In this document: positions 1 through 11,180 of the stretch, piece by piece
Numbering within the stretch: the first letter of the stretch is position 1
Layout: the number at the start of each line of letters is the position of its first letter
NCBI GenBank assembly: GCA_921293015.1
Contig: OV121085.1
Coordinates: 14,223,731-14,287,730 of the forward strand
Reading direction: 5' to 3'
DNA length: 64,000 bases
From: Phorcus lineatus
Taxonomy: Eukaryota; Mollusca; Gastropoda; Trochida; Trochidae
Notes under the pieces: model-generated
Database searches by the model: none
Seen by the model: the letters and a program-made list of their open reading frames with translations, nothing else
What the model was told of the DNA's origin: nothing
Position numbers and translations under genes: made by a program

Positions 1-13
1 GTTCACTTGTTTT

Positions 14-650
14 GATTTCGCGATAGTGCATTATTCGAATTTAGCTATTTGTTGTTTTGAATAAAATAAATTACTTATACATGTATTCAATTACATCAGG
101 GCAAGAAGTGTGAGTGCAAAGAAATTTTGTTATCTTACCATTTAAATTTGTTATTTCATTCAGCAGTGATATGTCACATTTACTGTGTAGACATAAACCA
201 AATATGACCCAATATTTTATTTGCTACCATTATAAATCCAACCAGTTCCGTCTAAAAGTTTTTTGCATCTTGAACTTCAGGTTTTCTAAACTCAAGTTAT
301 AAACAACCACGTGTTATGATGGGAGGAGTTTATCTGTGCAGGCGCAAAGTATAACTTATGTTATCAATAATTGTCAAGTTGTATGTATCAAACCGTTAAG
401 TTATCCTTCAAACGCTCATCATTAGTAAAACATTTCCATAGGATTTAAGTGCTAAAACAATTTCAGCCGTTTGAGAGTTATTGTATCATCCTTGATCAAA
501 ATATTGTAGGTCTGCTTCTTTTGATTTAGGGTCAATGTACTCAATGCTTAAATGGCTGAAATAATGTCCAAGCGGCGCTACAGAATAACTCATTCACTTA
601 CCTCAATCTTTGAAGAACGCAGAGTAAATCGATATATATTATTAGTAATG
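14..650. repeat. First copy of a diverged direct duplication
   Basis: This stretch is repeated, with many substitutions and small gaps, about 941 bases downstream at 955-1640. Matching landmarks in the same order include a 'gatttcg(c/t)gata(g/c)tgcatta' start, a 'tttgttatctta' block, a 'tgtagacat(a/g)aa' block and a 'cttcttttgatttaggg' block. No coding exon is convincing in either copy; the short open frames here differ between copies. The two copies are separated by about 300 bases of unrelated AT-rich sequence. Confidence 0.7.
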
Positions 651-954
651 CTCTTATCAACGTCAATCAGTTGTGACAACAGTGTCGTTTTAAAAAACGT
701 AATTTGTCAATGGCGAGTTAATCATAAAGTCAAACTATGCTGACAAATCTAACTGCCAAATCGTCACAATAGAAAATACAGGACATGAGAATGACAACCT
801 GAATGTTAATATCATTAATCAAACACAGATCGGTTTAATTACATAACATGTAACAACACCAGGGAACATCGATTCATACAGAATGTATGTAGGATGTATA
901 AAGAACTCTTATTGCTAGAGGCTATAGCTAGGACATGTACATGTTTACTAGTAT

Positions 955-1640
955 TGATTTCGTGATACTGCATTAACTGAATTTCACATTTGGGTTGTTT
1001 TAAAATTAAATACATTACTAATATACAGTTAAAATGTGTATCAGTTACAACAAGAAGCGTGATTTGCATATAAAGTTTGTTATCTTAACCTTTTAAATTG
1101 TTATTTTCATAAAGAAGTGATACCGATGTCACATTAATTGTGTAGACATGAAACAAATATGACCCGATGTTTTATTTTGCTACAATTAACCAAATATTTC
1201 CACTAGTTCTAGTTGCTGCCTTTATAAATCCAATTAGCGTGGTGAAAACTTTTTTCCCCCAACATGTAATTACATTTTCCAAACTCAACGTATGAACAAA
1301 CGTAACATGATTGATTGGAGTTTATCGTAGGCGTAAAGATAAATGCCTTGAGTATTAGTTGAATCGTTTTATAACGGTTTGTTATAATTTAAACGCATAT
1401 GATCAGTAACCTATTGGCTTAACTTTAGGTGCTGAAACTCTAAAGAGCTTTATGAAAGTATGACAACTTTCATCTCGGTAAGATATTTTATGACCGCTTC
1501 TTTTGATTTAGGGCCAATGCACGCAATTTGTGAAAAGCCGCATATGGTTGAAATATCCCCCAAGCTGTGCTTAAAACTCGCTTACTCACTCTCTTTTAAA
1601 AAAGGCATAGTGAACCATGCATATTTTAAATGATAGATAA
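955..1640. repeat. Second copy of the diverged direct duplication
   Basis: Partner of 14-650, in the same orientation. Divergence is high, with a rough visual impression of 70-80 percent identity in the alignable blocks, so the duplication is old compared with the near-identical duplications further along the window. No gene recognised. Confidence 0.7.
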
Positions 1641-2029
1641 GAATATATATATATCGGTAAAAATGTGAAAATTCGCACGTGAAGTAAATGTATATTTGAC
1701 AATAAAATACTTCAGACGACACTTGCTGTAGATATCTTTTTAATGATGACTGGATGCGTCGCATTTCGACTTGATAACAAGTCTTTCAACAGTGTATACA
1801 AAACGTGATAATGAGTATGTCTTAATTCAAGAAGTTAGAATCTGGAACTTCATTTTTTACAGGTCACATTCCATAACGGTCATTTACATCTATAAGACCA
1901 AATGTGAGTGTCTGCTCAGTGTTATACTTTCGTGAAGCACATGATCGTGATTCTCGATACTAAGTCTTTCTTGATGATGATCGTACCCACATATAGTTTC
2001 CCATTATTTCTAATTCGCACGTGGTGGCA
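1641..2029. other. AT-rich stretch without a recognised gene
   Basis: No exon, RNA gene or repeat that I can support. The sequence is AT-rich non-coding DNA between the direct duplication and a SINE-like element. Confidence 0.5.
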
Positions 2030-2405
2030 CGTGGTCCTGTGCGTAGCTCAGTTGACCGCTATCAGTGAAGTTCAGCAACATCTGGCGTGGCTCGCCGGAT
2101 GGGTGGGTTACCCGATTGTTGCTGTATTAACTGAGAGTTCAAGGGTTATTCCCTGCCCCACACTGAGACACGAGCTGAAAAACTTGTGGTGTCTCCTTAA
2201 GCAAAGGACTTTATTCAAAATGTGCTTCTGTTCACCCAGCAGTACTAATTGGGTATCTGGTGTACATGTAGATGGTGTTGGAGGTGACCTTTAAGCGCTT
2301 AATCGGCTGCTTGGGTTAGACCAGGGTAATAATGCAGGGAGCGCCTTGAGCATGCAATCTGTGTGGATATGTGCGCTATATAAATACCCTATTATTATTA
2401 TTATT
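2030..2405 (+). mobile_element. SINE-like retroelement with ATT-repeat tail
   Basis: A GC-richer island in AT-rich surroundings that ends in a run of ATT triplets at about 2391-2412. Immediately before the tail is the phrase 'gcgctatataaatac', a type of 3' end common in animal SINEs and their partner LINEs. Near the 5' end, 'gtagctcagttg' resembles a pol III A box, and 'gagttcaagggttattccc' further in is a weak B-box candidate. The 128-codon open frame across it is incidental. The exact 5' border and target duplication are not resolved. Family name not assigned. Confidence 0.6.
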
Positions 2406-2412
2406 ATTATTT

Positions 2413-4061
2413 CGTATATCAATAACGAAACTCAGTTTGCAAAATCTACTACGGCGAAGCAACATAGTATATGAATTTTAATCCTCTTATATATTTTCGA
2501 ATTTATTACATACATTAATATCTCTGAGCAGAGGCTGATTATTCGCCGTGTCATTACCGAGACTCTTTGCGAACAATATGCAGGCTTGTTTTGACAATCG
2601 ATACAAAATAAAATCAAACTAGGAAATACTCTTTTTCGTTTATTAAGGAAGCACTTCAATACAAGCATCGATTTGTGTTATCCAGACTAAATACACATGT
2701 AATATAATTATATCCTAACTCGATTCCGGTTTTTAATTCTACGATGGTTGAAGCTTACCAATTTGTTTGTTCAGCGAAAGGCATATATGCTGTAAGTAAA
2801 TTAATGAGTAAAAATCAATAACACACACTTGAGCTGTTATATATCAAAATGATTACAAGGTGACAATTGTACATTTTCGCCTAGAAAGTGTCGATTGGTA
2901 AATAGGAAGTTAATCTATAAAATATATATACATGTAAGTGAATTAAAAACGTGAAACAATACTTATCTTAAGCTTATCAAAATACTTCTCTATGGCTATG
3001 TAAAGATGATTCATCGAACAGACTTGAAGCATCCTTTGAAGTGATGACAACAGCTCAATATCTGATGGAAATTAGATTTTTTTCGGTCTACCCATTATAT
3101 GGATTGGTATTAAAAAAGTTAAAGCTTTGTCGGTACGTCGGTAACAAAAACAAAGCCTAGGGTCCTGCAGCTCATTAGCTTTTAGATTGTTGATGTCTGA
3201 GACAAATATACCTGCCAGTTCTCAAAGTTAAATACATCACCAAAATTGCTCATCGTCAGTTTACTAGACAAGATATGTTAACATAACCTTGAAAGAAAGT
3301 CGATAAAACCATTTATTGATTATATGATAAAATAATATTATTTAACAGTTGAACGTAGTCTTGCAATTAGAATTGAAAAATGCATCAGTTAATCGAACAA
3401 TTTACAAAAAAATATTTAATAAAAACAAAAGGAGACTGAAATCAAGCTCTAAAGTCTTATTATAGACTTACTTAGCCTTCTACCTTATTTCAGGGTATGG
3501 CCTACAGATTAAGCTTTATTTTGTTCCTCATATTCCTCTTCATTGTAACACCATCAACACATCAACACATTAGTCATCAGTAAATCCAAATTGGAGCAAA
3601 CTCGGCAAAACCCCCGGTTAATGTCAAATACTAGTATATTCATATTATTATATAACAGAAAAAATAGAACACAATGCTGTAAGTCACTGTTCTGTAATGT
3701 GGCAGTTCTATGAATTCTGTTTAGTCTTCCCTTAGTAGAACAATCTGATTTGTAGTTGTTAAGATCACCTGGATATGTTATAGAATTCTATCAACAATGC
3801 AATGCGTTGATTAGATGAGATGAAATGTGGGACAAGTCTTACTGATAAACAACAGATTAAAAGACAAATCGTTCAGGGATCACATAACTGTGCGCCAAAG
3901 GAATGAGTTTCGCGATGAGTTTCTATAATTGATAACATGTAATAGTCATTTTCTCTTGAATACACAAGTGAATCACATTGTATATGGGTAATCAGAAGTT
4001 GGTCCGTTGACACATATCTGCACCTATGAGACAGAAAACATTGCATACCCTTGTAAATAGT
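2413..4061. other. 3' flank of receptor gene 1, no independent gene
   Basis: Mostly AT-rich non-coding sequence downstream of gene 1. One detail stands out: on the minus strand at 3509-3547 a short frame reads YNEEEYEEQNKA followed by a stop, and the same place downstream of gene 2 (about 12275-12325) reads DEEEYEEQSEAFIKCK followed by a stop. It may be an alternative terminal exon or a relic. An AATAAA lies on the minus strand at about 3514-3519. Confidence 0.4.
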
Positions 4062-7000
4062 TCACAGAGACGTTGACTGAAGTGTGTCGCTACTCGGCCT
4101 CTCATCACTCATATCCATCACCCTTCTGATAGCTTCTTCTTCGTCATCATCATACGTGGCTGTCATTTGGTCATTTGGGTCGGCTTCTGGATTCTTGTCA
4201 ACAACTGCATAAACATCACCGGAAGGAGACGTCATGTGGTTTGGATCAAGCACTTGTGGATCTTGCTTCTTGTCAACAACCGCATATACATCTCCAGAAG
4301 GGGAGAAAGTATGGGTTGTATCTAAGTCTTGTGGATCTTGCTTCTTGTTCACAACTGCATAAACATCTCCAGAAGGGGATACCATACTGGTTGGATCTAT
4401 GTCTTGCGGATCTTGCTTTTTGTTCACCACTGCATACTCATTATCTTGAGTAGGATTTGGATGAAAGAGCAGCTCGTTCTTATGCTTCTTGGATTTGTCA
4501 ACTACTGCATACAGATCAGGTGGGGACGCAGTAGGATTTGTGCCAATGACAAGCTGGTCCTGATGCTTCTTGGATTCGTCCACAACTGCATACAGATCCC
4601 CAGAAGAAGTGATAACAACTTCACTTCCTTCAACGGACTCAACTTCTGATTTGTCAATGTTCAGATCACCAGGAGAAGCATAGTGGCCAGCAACACTGTC
4701 TGTAAGGTTTACCCGTGAATGTCGTGGCTGGTTATCGGTATCAGCCGATGCGTAGAGGTCATTCTCCACGTGGACATGTTTTATGTTGTCTGACGATTGC
4801 GTGTCCTGAGGCTTCATATCTCCCATGGTAGGCATACCTGAATCGTAAGCACGGTTGTTATATCCTTGATCTGTAGATGGTTGTCCTCCGTTTTCAAGTA
4901 GCTTTGGTTCCCGATTCCGTCTTCTGTGGGAAAGATAAAATGGACCATTGCCGTGATTCCATTTGATTTGTTCTCATGATACAAGGACTAAAAGAAGTTA
5001 AACACGTACTACATTTTTCGTTATTACTGCATGTGATAAAAAGACTAAAGGTGTGGATATCTATGTATACATTAACAGTAACTTTTGAAGTAATACGAAA
5101 ACACTGGGCACATGCCATACCATTACAAAGGACGTAGCATGTTAAGTTCTATTAAATGAATGTTGATTGTAAGTGACTGATGGTAACATGAAAAAGTATA
5201 AATATGGTGATGGAATAAGGGTTTCGTTGGTTAATATTACCTGAAACAAACAACTGCTAAAGTAACAATGATAATGAGAAGCAGACCCCCAGCTATCCCT
5301 CCTGCAACAGCTGCAACTGGAATTATAAGTAGAGAAGATTAGCATGTGTCATATAACCTATGCATTCATGTAAATGAAAATACATATATTGATTGACTAT
5401 ATGAAATACAAGAATGACAATATTTATTGATGAAAAATTTATTTATGTGTAAGAGAGACGTTTCAGTAAAGGTTCTTATCGAAACGTCGCTCTCATACAT
5501 GTAAAGAAATTGACAATCCATAAATCTTGTCATTCACGGTTCTAACTTTTAAATGCCTATCTAACAAGTCATATGAAATATATAGGATATAGATAAATAA
5601 CTGCTGTTGTTTCGGATGTTTATGATACTTGAATTAAAGAAATGTTTAGGAATGTTTAAACAATAATTTGTAATTGTTTCATTTCTGTAGCCAACAATGG
5701 TTTAACTGTTATTACCAGCAGATAGGTAACTTTACTCGTTATATTCTTTTTGAAGCACCACACTGAAATATGAGCTCATGCCAACTTAATCACTCTCTTT
5801 TACGTTACTGAATACTAATAAATGTAAGGGTTTCATGAAAGAACGTAAGTAGGGATTTACTGAAGGTAAATTGTAATATAAGACCACTTTCAGGACTATG
5901 CTGGATTGTAACTATACCTGGGAACTCTTTTACTTTGTCATCAGTAGAAGGGCTGTTAGCAGGAGCGGATTCTGATGCTGATACAGGTGGACCATAAGAT
6001 GAGGATGTAGTAACGGAAGGAATTGCTGATTCTGCCATTGGGGGAGATTTTGTTGTCGTTATTGATACATGTACATTTTTTGTTGGTGCAGTGGTGGTCG
6101 GGGAAGCGGCGGTTGTTTTGGTTGATGTTGTTGTGGTTGTTGCTGGACTGGAAGTTGTTACTGATGTATTTGAATTTGCGTCGAAACATTCCAGAATGAA
6201 CCGTGAACCTGAAAGTACATGTGTGTAGCATCATATATTTGATTCGCACCTTTGATACATTGTTTCATGACACCTAAAAGTGTTTTCACACCTCAGCATA
6301 TGGGTAAAAAGAGTTATTAGAGAGTCATTACCCTTTTTTAAGAGTTGATAAACATTTTGTAGAAATTATGTTAACTTAAAGATTAAAAATAATGAATTGC
6401 GACATGATATATGCCATCTAATTCTACATTTCAATGGGAAAAAAAGATTTCCCCAAAAGTTAATTATTTTCCTTGTCTTACAACATCAAGATTTGATTGA
6501 CTGGTTTTTAGGTGTTTTGATTAAAAGATTTTCGGACAAACCTGGTGATATATCAGCAAATCTAGTGGCTACAGTAGCCATAGGTACACACAGTACACCT
6601 CCCACTATCTTATTTTTGATATATTTAGAAACATTTATCTTCCCGTTCAAACAACCTTTAGTTACTACAAATATTATATATAGCACTGAACAGAATCAAG
6701 GTGATGATTAAGACTTCGTAATTATCGATGATGTCATATTTCAACATTGGCTTACTGGTTGGCGATGTTTTGATTTGGAGGTTTCCAGTCATAACTTGAG
6801 AGATGTTTGTTGATGTAACAAACAGCCACAGTACGTCTCCTGCTTTCTTTTCAATGGCATATGATATAAAATGAGCTATATTTTGGTTCACACACGTGAA
6901 ATTGTAAGAGGACAGTGCAACTCGTGTACTGCATAATGGGACACTTATGTCTGGGAACATTTGCAATTTTGCATCATCAATGAGGTGTATCCTACAAGAG

Positions 7001-7644
7001 CACATTCCATAGCTGTCTGATATTGGTGATGAAGTCATGTTGAGATTTGTTAGGTTCGTGGTTTCTTGGCCATGATGGCACAGTTGCAATGCTGAAATAG
7101 AGACAAAGTTATTTTGAAATATCTTCAAAATTAACAGCCATAGATTTCACTGACTGAAAGCAAATGGATATTTTGCTAGCTAGAAATAGCATCAATGATA
7201 AATAATGAAATAAAAATCTACTCAACGTTGTAGTTAATGTAAGAGGTACAATCCCATGCATACAGGATTATCATTCATTGTCCAATAAAAGTTTGTAAAA
7301 ATTTACTCATTTCGTTCCATAAGAGTGATATTGTTTGTAAAAGTGATTGTTTATAAATTAAGTATCTAGGTAGTATAAGCAGATACCTGAGTTTAAGTTC
7401 ATAGAGTCAACTGTCTTCGGGGTAAGATGGAATTATTATTGCTTTAAGAATTCTTCGGATGATTTACTTATATTTTGCAAAGTAATGTTCAGTTTTATGC
7501 ACCAGCGCAAAATATAACTGCCATTATTCATTACAATTTAAAGATGATCTTTCACTCACCCGAGGTCCGCCCTATCCGTAGTGTGAGAAATAGGCAAACA
7601 ACGGCAGCAGCGTTTTGGTATCGCAGAAACTTCAGTAGTTCCAT
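4062..7644 (-). CDS. Receptor gene 1: Cys-rich ectodomain, Thr/Ser stalk, TM, long YAVV-repeat tail
   Basis: Five exons on the minus strand: 7560-7644 signal peptide (starts MELLKFLRYQNAAAVV), 6756-7091 ectodomain, 5918-6208 stalk, 5241-5316 membrane span (starts VAAVAGGIAGGLLLIII), 4062-4923 tail. All junctions have GT-AG sites and phases 1,1,1,2; the exons sum to 1650 nt, giving 549 residues. The ectodomain (about residues 29-140) has CHHG, CSC, a fourth Cys and FTC; a sixth Cys opens the stalk (LECFD). N-glycosylation sequons are frequent. The tail (263-549) starts with basic RRR and carries six YAVV(D/N) motifs about 27 residues apart plus NDLYASAD, then an acidic DDDEEE patch. YxxV motifs are plausible SH2 docking sites when phosphorylated, but they do not fit the strict ITIM consensus. 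The family is not one I can name; a CUB-like fold is possible. Ectodomain and stalk match genes 5 and 6; TM and tail match gene 2. Confidence 0.8.
5450..5510. repeat. Small inverted repeat in gene 1 intron 3
   Basis: Left arm 'taagagagacgtttc' and right arm 'gaaacgtcgctctcata' can pair around a loop of about 16 bases. It lies between the membrane and stalk exons of gene 1. It may be a decayed mobile element end; no function is inferred. Confidence 0.5.
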
Positions 7645-8502
7645 CGTTGGTTACACCAAGAACTCTAAGTGTTTCTTGTCACTATAGCTGCACCTGTAAT
7701 GCATTAACATTGAAATACAAACACATCTTCTTTTAAATAAATGCATACAAGTTGTGCAGCTATACAAATGTTCGCACGAATTGTTTACCCTAGTGAGAAC
7801 TTTACCGTATTAGGTCTACACTGTACTTGAACAAAATGGGCCTTTTACAGACATCCATGAAGCATTCGAAATAAGATCGTGTTGGTGTTAATGAAAACAT
7901 ACTGTCTGTTTGAAAGACTGAACTCTGAATAAGTAAGTCACCATGTACTAGTCAATTATATCAGCGAGTATAAATCCTTAATTTGTAAACCCAATTCAAC
8001 AATCATTCATAACTGTCACGTGTTAAGAGAAATACATGAGTTGTTGTATAATCATTTATTTACTTTTGTGGCGAATACCAATAATAAAACTGCACTTTAA
8101 TTTAAACCAGGTACAACGAAGCAATAAGCACAATACGTATATAAGCTTTATTGACCATCGTGTTCTAACTATATAGATCAATAACAGTTGGCGAGACAGT
8201 GCTATAACAGAACATTTCATAGGGTACAGGCAGTAGCAACGCTTCACTGCATCTTCTTACACTTGTTTATTAATTGCACTCATTAAGCTTGCATTAACTG
8301 ATGGGGAAACTACACATATAACATTGAAAGCTTATCGTAAGTTTAGAACTATCCAGTTTAGGATATGAAAGTTATGATCCGTGCAGTTAGGAGATACTAT
8401 TAATTTGCCGTTGTACACCTGTCAACTGACTGTACTCAGCTGTCGTTATTAACATTTTATATCCGTCTAAGTGAAGGGTGTGTAAGTAGTCACTTAAATC
8501 AC

Positions 8503-8635
8503 ATATACTACGGTATATGCTGTGTAGTCACCAGGAAGTTCAACCTATATCGATTGCCTTGCATGACTGCTAAAGTTACATTCATAAACCTGTAAAACAG
8601 GTTCCTTATCATCAGGGTATGTAGGGTGGTTTAGT
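8503..8635 (-). promoter_or_regulatory. Conserved upstream block (gene 1 copy)
   Basis: Contains 'tagtcaccaggaagtt' followed 60-80 bases later by a small inverted repeat 'acctgtaaaacaggt'. Related copies occur at 32741-32850, 39946-40080 and 55541-55700, upstream of genes 3, 4 and 5. It lies 0.86-0.99 kb upstream of the gene 1 start codon. Conservation within otherwise diverged flanks suggests a regulatory element or an untranslated exon. A duplicated mobile fragment is the alternative. Confidence 0.35.
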
Positions 8636-11049
8636 TTTAAATTTATCTCAATAGTTCCGTGAATCATAAAGCTTGCTGGGTCACTCGATTATTACTGAAC
8701 AAGATTTATTAATATATTTATGAGAAACTTTGCGATAAACCCTTGTTAACAATTTTGATGACCTTTATACCATGTAACAATATCAGTGATTTGTTCATTA
8801 TATATAAGATATGGAAAGTGTTAACTCATTTAAATGTTCTAAATAAAAGATAAAGTAAACGATAACCTAAATATCACGGTCGCCGCCAATGTCGTCGTCA
8901 CCCTAATGATGATAAACATCGTCAAATTTCAGGATCATCTATTAATATTAAACTTTTTGTCAGCGGGGGTATACATGTCTGCCTCATGAGAATCTGTTAT
9001 AAAATTGGATTTAAGTATCTGTAAGGTAATACCAAAATATGAGGTTATTAAACTTTTTGTCATTGGGAGATATTTATACCAAATAAGATGAGGTGTTAGG
9101 TACATGTAGTTGATAATTTTTATAGAACAAAAAAATTATTAAATAACAGTTATTTAGCTTAGTGTTTGAATTGAGGAACAGTATTCAGGGGTTTCAATGC
9201 GGGTTTCTTTGATAAATGGCCATTTTATCATGAAATAGGCACCATTATTAATTCATTTCGTATTTTAACCAACTCATTACAAATCTATGAATATCAAGTT
9301 GAACTTTGTAAACTTGGAATCAAATTCAATGGTACGGTAAGACGTTCGTTCAACCGATGATGTGTAGAATAACATTATTATGACAAATTTTAAAAAACTT
9401 TATTATTCAAGTTTTTCTTTAAATTTTATAAAACGATCGCGAAATCATTCATCAAGACATAGTTTTGAGTTTTAAGAGAGCTGTGAAAATCTCGATACTG
9501 GAAGGTAAATAAAGGATTTTATTGTCGCTTCATTGAATTTTTAACGCAGGCAATGCCTTGCAAACGACTGTGATATGACAATGTCTAACATCGTACATAC
9601 ACGAGTTTACTGGTTTTTAACTAACGACGTTTTCGAAATCTTTTAATCTTAAAATCTTGGATCAGTTTGTTTTTGGATTACTTTAAAAAACTTATAATGA
9701 CATCTGAAAATTTGAAAAGAATTTCGAATAACTTTTTCAACCTTGTCGGAAAATATTTGAAATTCTCATTTTTATACCGGGTTGTGTCACTCGTGTTTTA
9801 ATAGCCATACATAGAATGTGTAACTATCAAGACTACTTTCTTTGTAGAAATGTCACCATAAATCCAAAATTAAGTCGCCTGTTTATTGACAAAATAGATG
9901 ATATTGATTCAATGTGAGCGTTCAGGTGAATATGAGAACATATTGCTGTCATAGGGCGGTCACTTAGATGCATTTAATAATTAATGATATAAAGATATTT
10001 CATTACTCTTAAAGCTACTGTGCCTGATAATATTTGAAACATTACTTTGGCGTTCATTTAATAACATTGTGCTCAATCATGTGAATAATGCGATTCAAAA
10101 TTTAAAAATAGTTTATATCATAAGAACTTTTGTCATCATTAAATATATGTTAACTATGTTACATTTTATTTTCATGCAAATGGTATACTGTTAAGAAAGA
10201 AATGAATATAAACGTTGTGCATGGTTGCTTTCCCGAGCAGAAATTTTACACCGTTATAGTGTATGTTTTTGAGTACCAGTATTTGCTAACGCAAGCAAGT
10301 GTAGAAGTAAGCAGAGCTCATGTACCCCTGCATTTACAATAACAACAATAACTACCAATAAGCAAAATGTACATTTCTGATGAATGATTCAAGGCTAAGG
10401 TTGGATGAAAGTGAATCTCCTTTCCTCCTAATGAATAACGGGAATACCAGCATGAGCACTATAATCATCATTTTAATTCAAAGTTAATCAATGTATACAT
10501 TTATGCTCAGGAGCAAAAGAATACGAGAGAAACGGTACACTATGGTTCGATACGTGTTGTGCTATTAAAAAAGTCTTGGTTCGGTACATTTCCGGTTCGG
10601 TACAGAACCAACTACATGTATGCAACAAACTAAAATCGAACCGCGATTTAACTACTGTAAACTGTTTTAATACGTTACAACCCCACAAAAACATGCATTT
10701 TCAACAGTCAGGATAAAAAAAACTGCTGTCAGATATAGTTAATAGATATTTTGATATATTGTATATAAAAAAATTATAAAATACTGATATGTAAGGCAAT
10801 TACAGGTTCAGTCGACATTATTTTCTCTTCTGTAACTTTTGTTGTGGACGTATGATTGATGTAGGACATCATGCAGATTTGAATATTATATTCAGCTATC
10901 TCGTCTATTCAAAATTATCAAATTATATTTAATTTCTTTTCATTGTTTTCGGTGATATTAATTATACCCCTGAAGCAAGTACACTTTCATCTAATATTTT
11001 TTTAAGGACTTTCGGTTACTGCGTTTTGGAATATTTCAAAACCTGCAGT

Positions 11050-11180
11050 TAGTTAAATATAGGCGGACCTGCTAAGCAGGTCTCTTCTCACCGGGGACAT
11101 CAATACCGTGCATGAGTAAACACTGTTGCATGTTTACAAACGCAAAAATAAACATTGTGCTTTACACTGGCGTTTCACAT
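11050..11180. repeat. Dispersed block shared with 53910-54045
   Basis: The two stretches share phrases in the same order: 'aggtctc', 'gacatcaatacc', 'actgttgcatg' and 'aaaataaa(c/g)a'. Both are in intergenic positions of the receptor array. Nature unknown. Confidence 0.5.

Noticed and set aside
1908-2294. 128-codon plus-strand ORF as a gene
   Set aside because: It lies largely within the SINE-like element and has no domain or splice context.
4175-4649. Plus-strand open frames across the gene 1 tail exon
   Set aside because: They are antisense shadows of the YAVV repeat exon; their repetitiveness comes from the sense repeats.
4062-4923. Calling the YAVV motifs ITIMs
   Set aside because: The residue at -2 is mostly Asp, or Asn in DNEYAVV, so (S/I/V/L)xYxx(I/V/L) is not met; only a general YxxV docking role is defensible.
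10533-10610. DNA transposon end with repeated ggttcg(g/a)tac
   Set aside because: The repeats are suggestive, but no partner terminus or target duplication was found.
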